Shown one piece after another: positions 1-12,700 of a DNA stretch of 64,000 bases. Position 1 is the stretch's first letter. Each line of letters opens with the position of its first letter. Below the pieces are notes generated by a model. The model saw only the letters and a list, made by a program, of their open reading frames with translations. It ran no database searches and was not told the DNA's origin. The stretch comes from Lingula anatina. Its lineage: Eukaryota; Brachiopoda; Lingulata; Lingulida; Lingulidae. The stretch is taken from NCBI RefSeq assembly GCF_001039355.2, contig NW_019774180.1:85382-149381 (forward strand), read 5' to 3'. Made by a program: the position numbers and the translations under genes.

Positions 1-23
1 TATATATATATATATATATATAT
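1..23. repeat. TA microsatellite
   Basis: Pure TA dinucleotide run at the window edge; it may extend to the left. Confidence 0.95.
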
Positions 24-416
24 CAGAGCTCATTTATTATGCTGTATTATGAAATTTATATTATCATGTCACCATTCTTTCACTCATCCCATGTTTTTTT
101 ATGCAAAAATTAATAAAAGCTCCTATCCTCTAGTTATTTGGCAGCTTACATTTATAAACTGATTTCTGGCATAACCGAGCTATTTCAAACAATAAAAACA
201 GCATTATTTCTTATTGGTAATGTTACATCAATTCATTGAATGTTCATGAATTTATTTAGTAGTCAGTCTCCATGCACATGCTAATAAAGGTAAAATCAGT
301 TACTGCATATCTGTCATAACATGTTCTATTTTAAATAAAGAAGTGTAATGTAAAGAACTCCACATATTTTGCAATGATTTTTTGTTGAATGTGTTTCTTT
401 TTCTTTTTGTTTTTAG

Positions 417-2163
417 TTTGTTTAGAAGGCTGCTGTAAAACCAATAGAAATGGCCATGCAATTTGGAGGTAAGTAGAAATGAAATTTGGTTTGAAAACAC
501 GAGTCAAAAGACTGCATTTATTTCATGTCTAGATTTCTTTATACTTGGATTTAAACATTTCATGGATTTAAACATTTCATGGATCATGCAGATTTATTGA
601 ATGTGAGACCCCATTCCTATAAACACCATCGGTCTATGTGGATCGACCCAACTCTATGGGGACTCCTGAGTGCAATCAGCTTAACTGAATGACACACCTT
701 CTCTTGTTTGCAACATGCTCATATAATCACCAGCTTTTTTGTATTCTACTTAATGCCAAGAGGAGATATGTTAATCTGTTCAACTGATTGCATTCAGTAA
801 GAGTCCAGGGGAATTGGGTTGATCTCATAGCCCCATGGCGGTTTCTGGGAATGAGGCCTTACAGTACTAAGAACTAGAATTTATAATAGATATTAGAATT
901 TACAATTTGTATTAGAATAAAATTTTCTGTTAGCAGTTGATGTTATTTTAGGTCTGCTGTTGCTACCCATATAATGCTTTAACAGGATAGCAAAACTGTT
1001 TCCATGGATTCAGTGGATTTAGCTAATGAAATGGATCAATTCTTTTCAATGCTACAACACATTAGGTGGCATAAAGTAGACTCTAGATAGACTAGTTAGA
1101 TTTTGTTTCTGTCATATTTTCATTACTATATGGACTTGGTATTTGCCAGTGTTGTACATACATCCTGTTACACCTAATTGAGAATTTGGTTTTATTATTT
1201 CCTTGGAGATTAATTTGAGAATCCAGCAAGTTTTTTGTCATGCAGAACAGTATTTAGTACTTTTGGGGATTACTGAATGTTTCCTGTACTGTATTGATTA
1301 ACTGAAATGTAAAGAAAGGTGTTTCATGAGATAGCAGTACCCAGTGAATTGTTGTATATATGTACATATATATGTAAAACTTTAACCACTGAGTTCCTAG
1401 CATGACTCTATGGGTGCATTCCCAGAGATTTAGATCGATCCAGAGATCTAGATTTAGATTGACCTAACTCCCTGGGGGTTCACGCTAAATTGCAGTCAGC
1501 CGAGCGCGCACCATAGTTAATTACCCCCTTACAGCTCTTAGTAGGCAGGACAGACGCTTAAGCTGGCTAAGCTGACAGTAATCTAGTGAGACTCCCCACA
1601 GGGATAGATCGATCTAAAATCTATGGGAATGGGGTCTATGTTGTCAGATGATGGTGTAGTATGGTAATGCATTAACTGTAGTCATTTGCTCAATCGATAT
1701 GACATTCAAATTGAAACTTGTTATGCTTCTTTCTCTTATTCTGACTGTATAACATGGTGAACTTCATTGACACATCAAATGTGAAAGAATATTGAATCCG
1801 TAATATTAGAGATTAGTGGCATTCATTTTGTGTCTTTTCAAGTTTTAGTCTTTTGCTTCACCAATTCTGGTTTTAAATACCTCTATTAGGCTCTTTCCAA
1901 TAAAATGGCACTTTTATCTTCCTTTGAATTGTGGATCTAGATGTGAAATTGATGAGTTCAAAATATATGCTGGGAATCCAGGCTTGCTTAATGTGTAAGT
2001 TTTAAGTTTCCATGGAAATCTAAGGAATATTTGCATGTGATACACATGGCCCAGGGGAAACTTAACATTCCCATAGGGATTAGTTTTCAATTAGACCATG
2101 TATTTAACCTCAGCTAGGAGAAGCATCTGACAGAAAAACCTGTAATTTTTTTTCAGAAATGTT

Positions 2164-2234
<71 letters not shown>

Positions 2235-3786
2235 CACTTTTACATATGTGTCTTGTTCATGTGTATGTATTTGAATGATCATATTTATTAAATTTTATCC
2301 CATGACAAAATATTGAGTAAATTGTTTTCAGTTTGAAATGTGAAAATTTGATACATGTGATTTTCAATTTGCAGGAATCACTGGGGACCCATGGCGCATA
2401 ACAGTTGAAGACCGGTCAAAACATGACGCACAGTTCTTTCAGCTCAAGCCTGTGTCTGGCTTTATTACTGGTAATGTGCATAAGTGGAAATATTCACAGG
2501 GCCCAAGATAATGAACAAGAAATCAATTTTAGTCATAGAATGTTGCGAGGCTGGAGATAAATGCCATTTTTGTGGCTGCTAGGGGACAAAAGAACAGATC
2601 TCACTTTGTTGATTAGATCCAGTGTAAAAAGTTAATTAATGACATTTGGAGCTGTACTTGTTTTATATTGATGAAGTTTCAAATGAGGTAAAAAATGGAT
2701 GATATAATTCCTTGATAAAACCATGGGTTAGATATTCAGATATTTTCCACTTAACATGACTATCTTAAAAAGACGTGGCATATGTGTTTACTCTCTTAAC
2801 TCAAGCCTTGCTATTAAAAAAACTAACTAGCCTGCAACTTTAATTTCTATGCTTGTTGTTAATGTTCAAATGTCTTCTTTTAAGATCTGTGTGAGATGAG
2901 CAGCTGTGTGTATTATTGTTATTGATTATACATCCTGTATTGAAATCTGGGTTCTTTATTATTATTATTATCACTATTATTCTCAGGTCACCAGGCCAGG
3001 GGGTTCTTTATCCAATCTGGATTACCACAGCAAGTTCTGGGACAAATCTGGTAGGTCTGTGCTCCCATGTAATGTACTGGGAGGCATAATACAGGAACGA
3101 TCAATAGGAACTTTTAGTTGTGTTTCTTGTTCAGTCCTCTGTCTGCCTCCATTCCATAATGTTGCACTGGGGCTGATTCAAAGTCAAGTTCGTGGGTGTA
3201 AAATAACATGAATACTTTTAAGGCACAAGTTGCAGACATTATTGGTTTGATAGGTTACTTTACTTTATGGTATTTTGATATGAGGGTTAGTGATTAGATG
3301 TTACAATATAACTGCTGGCTATGGTTAGCTGAATGTCTGCCCAGGCCAGCAAATCCTGAATTTATCTGAACAAATGTGTTTTTAATGCGATTTTTATTAA
3401 ATTATCAAAAGCTTAGTTTTAAATACAATATTGAGTGACTGTCAATATCTGTATTTTTCTTTTCAAAATTGTTAGTGAATTAAAAAATAAATTGAAAGTT
3501 ATGTAGCCTTAAGTGTTATCAGTATTATTATTATTATTTTATTTTCCTTTTAGGGCTCTAGCTGACATGAACAATGATGGAAAGATGGACAGGAAAGAGT
3601 TTTCTATTGCTATGCATTTAATCAAAAATAAGTTAAAGGGTTTGGAGTTGCCAAAAGTCCTGCCAGCTTCCTTGAAGGCAGACCCAGTGCCATCTGTGGG
3701 CTCCTTTGGCCCAGGTGGTGGCGGTGGATTGGGGATGAACCCTGGCATGGCCATGGGTATGCCAGCATCAGTTGGGATGGGAATGG
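417..3786 (+). CDS. ITSN1: Intersectin start exon and EH1 domain
   Basis: The first coding exon follows a TTTTTAG acceptor at 411-416, so an untranslated exon lies further upstream, outside or near the left edge. ATG at 450 opens MAMQFG, then exon 2 continues with [18 protein letters not shown], as in other intersectins. EH1 covers about residues 8-105. The EF-hand loop is D64-x-N66-x-D68-G-K70-x-D72-x-x-E75, so calcium ligands are intact, and W60 of the NPF pocket is encoded across the junction of exons 3 and 4. EH1 binds NPF-containing endocytic partners. The exon 3554-3786 ends in a Gly/Met/Pro-rich linker. Introns of about 1.9, 0.5 and 0.5 kb separate the exons; the first holds two MITEs and a GT microsatellite. 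Confidence 0.93.
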
Positions 3787-6700
3787 GTAAGATGAGCATT
3801 ATTGTTTTGTTAAACATTAGTGCATGATATTAAGATTTCTTTATTCATGAAGTAATTTTGCCAAGGAAAGTAATTCATAAACAGGACTTAAGCTGTAATT
3901 ACATTACAGTAATTTTTGATGAATACCTTCTAAATCTCTGCTTAGCAGTTCAGCTCTATTTTAGGATATGTGCTAATTTTCATAAAACTACCTACTGAGA
4001 TATCTTTAACCAACAACTAATTTATAGAAAATCTAAAAATACTGAATAATCATTTTAATGCTTATTAAATCCTCAGGTCCAGGTCCTGGCATAGCCCCAC
4101 CCTCCTATACCAGTGTAGTGGCACCATCCAATGGATACATGATGGCACCTATGGGAAGTAAGTAATATCAATTTCAAAACAACCCTACCAATGATATGAT
4201 TATGATGACAGCAGAGTTTAAATACATAACCTAAGTTGTCATGATTAGAGTTTTACTAGCTGTATTTTGAAGCATCTTTTATACTAGATGACAGATGTGC
4301 AAAAGAAGGAAAGTGAGAATGCAGGACACTAGTTTCGCTATTAGTTCATCAGAATAGGAAGTATTAACAAAGTGTATAATTTTGTTATATTAGGCAAAGT
4401 TAAACAAAATCTATCGGAGCTCTACGAAAAATCAACTCTGTTGTTAAATGAATTTAAAAGAAAGAATATTAGATAATTATATATTTTTGTGAAGAATGAT
4501 AGTAATATTGTCTTTGACATCAAGAGTGAGAATGTGAGTGAAAGTAGTATCATTTATGAATGTAGTATTTTTGTGTTGATTTTCTAAGAAAAGATAGAAA
4601 AGTAAAATGCACAAACTTTGATCTCATTCTCATAGGTGCCACTCTGCCCCATGGGTTTGGTGCCAGTGCTCCTATGGCAGGAGACAAAACCAGAGCTGGC
4701 TCAATAAACACTATGGACCAGAGGTAGAGTCTGGGGAGGGCAGTGAGGAAACACTTACAGCCATTTTTGACATGTCCTGTTTGTTAAAAGTCACAAATAT
4801 ATATTTTAATTTAATTTCCAAACATTAAGTTTTTATAGTGCTGTAAAATTATTTTGATACACTTACGTAGTATTTTGTTTTTATGTATTGGAGAATGATA
4901 AAAATATTGCTGTCAAATATCACAGTTACACTTTATTTTCCGTAACTAGGACCCGGTCTTCATCTAGCACTGGTGAATGGGCAGTACCACAGCAGAGCAA
5001 GCTCAAATACAATCAAACTTTTAACATCCATGACAGGATGAAAAGGGGATATCTCTTAGGTAATGTGCATACATATATCTCAAAATGCCTGCCTCTGAGA
5101 GCAGTATCAGTTAACTTTTCCTTCCACCATTCCTTGGCCCCAGTGTCTGTTAAAGATGTATATGCATTTACCAAAAAATAAATAAATAAAATAAAATAAA
5201 TAAATAAATTGTTGTTTTTACACTGCAAACATTTTTTTTCTGTATCTTAAACATGATGTTTTTAAGGTGTTGAGGCAAGGGGTATTCTTATGCACACTGG
5301 ATTGCCGCATCCCATACTGGCACAAATATGGTGAGTTGATGAAATACAAAGTACCTTCTTGAAATAAAGGCTGTATTTAACTGTGATTCCTGCTACTATA
5401 TACTTAGAACAGATTTTATATGAATCCTTTGTCTCCGCATTGTGAGTACCAGGTTTATTTTATGACCTCAGATTATTATTATATTTTTACAGACAGAGAG
5501 GATTATTTTGAGCTATCTGGTTTGAGATACATTCAAATAAAGTATTAGTAATTAAAGAAAAAAGTAAAATTTGAACAAAATGAAGAGGTTTATTATATGT
5601 TTCCAATGCTTTTTTCATCGTACTGATAAACACTGCAAAGAAATATGTATGAACATTTTCCAGGAACCTCTCAGACATAGACAAGGATGGCAAGTTGACA
5701 TCTGAGGAATTTTGCCTGGCAATGCACCTCAGTGATATGGCCAAATCGGGACAAACCCTCCCTGCCACCCTACCCCCAGATCTGTTACCCCCATCCTACA
5801 GGCGGGGTAGGTCTGGTAGTGCAGTGGGCATACCACCAGCAATGGCTGCTGGACCCACACAGCCCATGACAGGGGGTAAGGGAAATTGTTTTTTTAGTGC
5901 TTTACTATAGACCTCATTCTAGCATGTAATACTTTTTGCTCATGACTCTTCTTTGGGTACTTTTTACTTGGATATTTAGAATTGAAAAATTACTGGGTCA
6001 TATTTCCCTTGTTTTTGGGGGACATTGTGATTGTATGGCAAAAGGTAAAAATAATCTGCATCAATGAAATTATATTTGTTTATATGTTCAGCTTTTTGTG
6101 CAATATTTGTTCCGTGCACAAACGCTGTTTGATATTGCTTTACCTAAGCATTGAGTGTGATTTTGCTTTATTGATTGAAATATATTTTGGCAGAAGACTT
6201 AGGGCCTGTTCAGACTATCAAATATGATGCCCACTTGACAATGGATTTCCTCCTCCTATGCACACTGGCCCTGCAGGGGGCAGAGCAATTACATCTCCGC
6301 ATGCTTTCAAGTGGGTCACGCCATATTTAGTCTGCAGATCAACTGGTTCTGAACAGGCCCTTAATGTTATGCTTTATGAAGCAGCATTCATTGTAGCAAG
6401 CTTTATCAGGAACAAGTGGAAACTCTGCTGAAATCTGACAAGGATCACACTAAAAACTTCAAAACTGATGTTTCTGACTTCATGTTATGGTGTACCAAAG
6501 TGAGCTTGAAGCAGTGTTATTTTCATTAAAAAAATATGTGCATATGTTATAGTGCAACTCTGCATTCTACAGCCTGTGTTCTATGTTCAAGTGTGTGGCT
6601 AACTTTCAGGCATGACCGCCCAGAAGGACACATTTGGTGATCTGCTTGGTGGCTTTGGGATGGGACAACCAGCAGTCCCAGTTCCTGCACAGAATGGAGA

Positions 6701-9700
6701 AACTATGCAGGATGATTCCAAACTTGGTGGGTTTATTAAGTCAATGATGAGTTTTGTAGCAAATACCTGTATAGATTTAGTCAAAAGCTTTCCCCCATGG
6801 CCTATGCTAAGCAATTTGAAATACCTGTAATACCTGGAGCTCTTTCATTTGTGCTTGAATCTGTTAAAAGGATTGGAATTGCAGAACATTTGAATTGAAT
6901 ATCTTACTAACAAGAATATTGTGATTGTTGCCATAATGTACATTTGTACACACTGCATGGGTATCTTGTGGGTTGACTGTGGGGTTTTGGTATTTGTATT
7001 TTGGATATCTTCTGGGGTGACTGTGCATATACTTTTATTTCTCTGTATGATTAAGGGGTTTTGGTTACTACTGTATACATAACAAAATGATTATTAAGAT
7101 ATGCTAAGTTTGTATTTGGTGTGTNAAAAAAAAATAATAAAAAAAATAAATAAATAAATTGTTGTTTTTACACTGCAAACATATTTTTTCTGTATCTTAA
7201 ACCTGATGTTTTTAGGTGTTGAGGCAAGGGGTATTCTAATGCACACTGGATTGCCGCATCCCATACTGGCACAAATATGGTGAGTTGATGAAATACAAAA
7301 TAACTTCTTGAAATAAAGGCTGTATTTAACTGTGATTCCTGCTACTATATACTTAGAACAGATTGTATATGAATTCCTTTGTCTGTGCCATTGTGAGTAC
7401 CAGGTTTATTTTATGACCTCAGATTATTATTATATTTTTACAGACAGAGAGGATTATTTTGAGCTATCTGGTTTGAGATACATTCAAATAAAGTATTAGT
7501 AATTAAAGAAAAAAGTAAAATTTGAACAAAATGAAGAGATTTATTATATGTTTCCAATGCTTTTTTCATCGTACTGATAAACACTGCAAAGAAATATGTA
7601 TGAACATTTTCCAGGAACCTCTCAGACATAGATAAGGATGGCAAGTTGACATCTGAGGAATTTTGCCTGGCAATGCACCTCAGTGATATGGCCAAATCGG
7701 GACAAACCCTCCCTGCCACCCTACCCCCAGATCTGTTACCCCCGTCCTACAGGCGGGGTAGGTCTGGTAGTGCAGTGGGCATACCACCAGCAATGGCTGC
7801 CGGACCCACACAGCCCATGACAGGGGGTAAGGGAAATTGTTTTCTAGTCCTTTACTATAGACTTCATTCCAGCATGTAATTCTTTTTGCTCATGACTCTT
7901 CTTTGGGTACTTTTTACTTGGATATTTATAATTGAAAAATTACTGGGTCAAAATTCCCTTGTTTTTTGGGGACATTGTGATTGTATGCAGCGTTCGAAAT
8001 TAACGGTGGCAAGAGGCAGTTTTGCCTCCTAGTTTAACCAAGTTGCCCCCTGGTCTGAAAGCCGGTGGCAAAAAGTTGCCTCCGAGAAATTTTGGAGACT
8101 GAAAATAAAGTTATTAAAAGTTTACCAGCAATCGATGTTTTACTTGCCTCCCACTTGTTTACTCCATGAAATGTTGGTTTTCCGAAGTTCTAAACATAGT
8201 TATGTGACCTATATAATCGCAACTGTTTGAGGCGCATGTGCACTACGAATATGCAAATGACCTGACTAATGTTTATGTTACATCCGCGGCAAATTGAACT
8301 AATTGGGCGGCGGCATTTGCCCTTTGGTTCCGAAAGTTTGCGCAGTCGCAGTGCACAGCTTCTCATTTCCGCCCAAAGCAAATCATGGACATCCGGAATT
8401 TTTTATGTTAGCCGAAGCGTAAAAATCCATCGGCTGCTACCTGTAATCCGAGCGAGAGCACTTCCACTGAGCAAGGTAAAAATGTGACATTTGTTTCATA
8501 CAAATTGCAGCTAAATCTACGTTCCGTACACGCAGAAAACAGTCGAAGTAGATTTATTGAGGGTTTATCCTCGTGCTTCGTTTATTCGGTACTTTTGTAG
8601 TATACCCCCCCCTGTAACTTTCACTTTTCAAACAGTTTTTTACATTGCCTTGTTCATCTATGCTAAAGCTGTTGAAATAAAATGCTTTTGTAATTACCTG
8701 TGGTCTTGTTATTAGTTTTTAATCACGTTTAATCCAGCCGGATGACCGACTGTCCATATTGAAATACAATGTGAAAATCTACAATGCACCCGCAGTCAGT
8801 AACTTGCCGCGTTTTCGTTGGCTAACTCTAAGGTAATTTCAAGTGAACATAAGATTGCTACATTGTAAAATTGGACTTTCTCTGTGAAGTAATTTTGAGG
8901 TACTTGTTCACATGAAATTACCTTAGAGTTAGCCAAAGAAAAGTACCGAGTTTGCTTCAATTTTGAAGGTGATCTTCTTGGTAGAGACTTAAATACCCAC
9001 TGTCAACTGCATGAGGGGGTTTTCTACCATGAAAAGGATTATGAACGACGGGTGTTGCAATTTGGCAACCCCAACTTTGGACACATTAATGAGAGTGAAA
9101 ATAGCTGGGCCTCAAGCCCTGAGAGAATATGACCCTAAACCTGCAGTTAACAGGTGGTGGTTGACTGTCCAGAGAGAGGGCAAGGAGGCCAACTATCTTG
9201 CCTCATGGGCCTCACGCAGACCAGTAGTGATCATTAACTTGATGCTAGGGCTGAACTATTATCTAATTAAAGTTTGCCTCTAGGTGAGTCCAAGTTGCCT
9301 CCAACTTTCAGATCAGGGAGCAAGTAGTTGCCTCCTAGCAAAAAAGTTAATTTCGAACACTGGTATGGCAAAAGCTAAAAATAATCTGCATCAATGAATT
9401 TTTACTGTGATGCTGGTTGAAATTATATTTGTTTATATGTTCAGCTTTTTGTGCAATATTTGTTTGATATTGCTTTACCTAAGCATTGAGTGTGATTATG
9501 CTTTATTGATTGAAATAAATTTTGGCAGAAGACTTAGGGCCTGTTCAGACTATCAAATATGATGCCCACTTGACAATGGATTTCCTCCTCCTCTGCACAC
9601 TGGCCCTGCAGGGGGCAGAGCAATTATATCTCTGCATGCTTTCAAGTGGGTCACTCCACATTTAGTCTGCAGATCATCTGGTTCTGAACAGGCCCTTAAT

Positions 9701-12700
9701 GTTATGCTTTATGAAGCAGCATTCATTGTAGCAAGCTTTATCAGTACCAAGTGGAAACTCTGCTGAAATCTGACAAGGATCACACTAAAAACTTCAAAAC
9801 TGATGTTTCTTACTTCATGTTATGGTTTACCAAAGTGAGCTTGAAGCAGTGTTATTTTCATTAAAAAAATATGTGCATATGTTATAGTGCAACTCTGCAT
9901 TCTACAGCCTGTGTTCTATGTTCAAGTGTGTGGCTAACTTTCAGGCATGACCGCCCAGAAGGACACATTTGGTGATCTGCTTGGTGGCTTTGGGATGGGA
10001 CAACCAGCAGTCCCAGTTCCTGCACAGAATGGAGAAACTCTGCAGGATGATTCCAAACTTGGTGGGTTTATTAAATCAGTGACTCAAGTTTTGTTGCAAA
10101 TACTTGTATAGATTTAGTCTAAAGCTTTCCCCCATGGCCTATGCTACGCCTGTAATACCTGGAGCTCTTTCATTTGTGCTTGAATCTGTTAAAAGGATTG
10201 GAATTGCAGAACATTTGAATTGAATATCTTACTAACTAGAATATTGTGATTGTTGCCATAATGTACATTTGTACACACTGCATGGGTATCTTGTGGGTTG
10301 AGTATGGGGTTTTGGTATTTATATTTTGGGTATCTTCTGGAGGTGACTGTGGGTTGTTGGTTGGTGTATTTTGGATATCTTCTGGGGTGACTGTGCATAT
10401 ACTTTTATTTCTCTGTATGATTAAGGGGTTTTGGTTACTACTGTATACATAACAAAATGATTATTAAGATATGCTAAGTTTGTATTTGGTACCTAAATAT
10501 GGCTAGGAAGACTTAATTTACATCCAAATATAAATAAATTTATATTTATAGTGTTTTTTTTTTCTGGCAATACGAAATTGGTAATAAGTGGTCGTCTACA
10601 TTGTTTATATCTATGTATGTCACACCAACGTGTTACAGAAATCAATACTATTAAGAATCCTGAACATTAATGTTAATGTCTTAATTGTTTTTACTGTTAT
10701 ATGTCATAGTGATGTTGTGCTTGCATTTTTATTTTTATTCAGATGAAGGGACAGACCTCTCTGCATGTTAGTATTGTTGTGATTAACACCTCTGTAGCTT
10801 TCCAATTTTTACAACACCTTTTTTGATTCCACAAAGCAATATCAATAACACTACCATTCTGATAATTGACTTTGCTTTATTTTTACTTTCTAACTCAATA
10901 ATCACTGTAAATATTTTGAACTTTCATAAAGTTAAATTTAAAGTTTTTTATTGCTAGCTATTTTTTTTTAATTTTAAGATTTTTGAAATCAAGTTTGTTT
11001 GTGTTTTTTGATTGCATTGTAAAATAATTTATCCTTAGAATGGTTTATTTGTACATTCAATCACATTTATTTTCTTACTCATTACACTTAAATTTACCTT
11101 CCCTTGATTTTTTTATCTGTAGAAACTGCAATGATACAACATTGAAAACAAACAACATATGGAGTATTACATTATGTGGGGCATATAAGCATAATTTTAG
11201 TTGCTAATAAATTGATTATTTGGCTTCAATAAGTTAAATCCGGGGTTAAGACTTTTAAAACAAGTTGATTAAGTATAAATTTTGGAAAATACTTGAAGCA
11301 AAGTCAAAACATTTTAAAACAATTGTATTACACAAAATTACTTGTTGTATAATTCTTGTGTAAATTTGACATTTTTTATCTGCACACATCTCTTTGCTGT
11401 ATCATTATATGTTTTTAAAAATCATCCATGAATTTGATTTCTGAGTGAAGTGCATTTTATTTCTTATTTTATAATTTAGCAGCACCTGCTGCACCAGGTA
11501 TGTACTTCTGAAACAGTGCAAAGTGCTAATTTGCATGGTTTGAGCACATTTATTTGATTAACTACTCCAATCAAAGAATTTTGATTATTCACAATTAGTG
11601 ATACTAACAGTTGTGTGTTAGATTGATTTATAATAGTCCTGAAATTTTGAAATGATTGAACACCAATTTATCACATAATTAATGACACATTGATTTGGTT
11701 TAGCTATTTAGTGATGAGTCTTTGATGTGTTCTCTGTCTATTTATGTAGTCACATTTGAAGACAAAAGAAAGGAGAACTTTGATAAAGGCCAAGCTGAGT
11801 TGGAGAAAAGGCGAGCCTTTCTCAGAGATCAGCAAGAGAAGGAAAAGGAGGCTAGACTTGCAAAGGAAAGAGAAGAACAGGAGAAAAGGGAAAGACAGAG
11901 GTAAAGCATCAAAGGAATTATGAAATTCTTCTAAAAGAAGAAGAAACAAATACCTACCTTGACTTTTGAAAAGCAAAAAGGTCCAAAAGAGTATAAAACT
12001 AGTGTAATATATATCAGTATTCAGGGGCGGATTTAGGCTGTCTTCTGGGTCTTCCAGAAGNNNNNNNNNNNNNNNNNNNNNNNNNNNNNNNNNNNNNNNN
12101 NNNNNNNNNNNNNNNNNNNNNNNNNNNNNNNNNNNNNNNNNNNNNNNNNNNNNNNNNNNNNNNNNNNNNNNNNNNNNNNNNNNNNNNNNNNNNNNNNNNN
12201 NNNNNNNNNNNNNNNNNNNNNNNNNNNNNNNNNNNNNNNNNNNNNNNNNNNNNNNNNNNNNNNNNNNNNNNNNNNNNTTTTTTTTTTCTGGCAATACGAA
12301 ATTGGTAATAAGTGGTCGTCTACATTGTTTATATCTATGTATGTCACACCAACGTGTTACAGAAATCAATACTATTAAGAATCCTGAACATTAATGTTAA
12401 TGTCTTAATTGTTTTTACTGTTATATGTCATAGTGATGTTGTGCTTGCATTTTTATTTTTATTCAGATGAAGGGACAGACCTCTCTGCATGTTAGTATTG
12501 TTGTGATTAACACCTCTGTAGCTTTCCAATTTTTACAACACCTTTTTTGATTCCACAAAGCAATATCAATAACACTACCATTCTGATAATTGACTTTGCT
12601 TTATTTTTACTTTCTAACTCAATAATCACTGTAAATATTTTGAACTTTCATAAAGTTAAATTTAAAGTTTTTTATTGCTAGCTATTTTTTTTTAATTTTA

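Larger units (their letters stand above)
7145..10490 (+). repeat. Duplicated block 1, second copy (EH2 region)
   Basis: Contains exon copies 7216-7279, 7615-7826 and 9945-10061 (64+212+117 = 393 nt, frame-neutral). It differs from the first copy by a hAT insertion (7988-9362), a 24-bp insertion near 9395, an extra partial repeat near 10320-10370 and SNPs such as ATG to CTG in the third exon. It continues without a break into the downstream intron. Confidence 0.85.

Noticed and set aside
3539-3817. Minus-strand open frame opposite intersectin exon 4
   Set aside because: Antisense shadow of a Gly/Pro-rich coding exon; no independent support.
7145-10490. A true internal gene duplication of EH2 exons
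   Set aside because: Near-identity of introns, single N at the join and the same pattern at five other places fit assembly duplication better.
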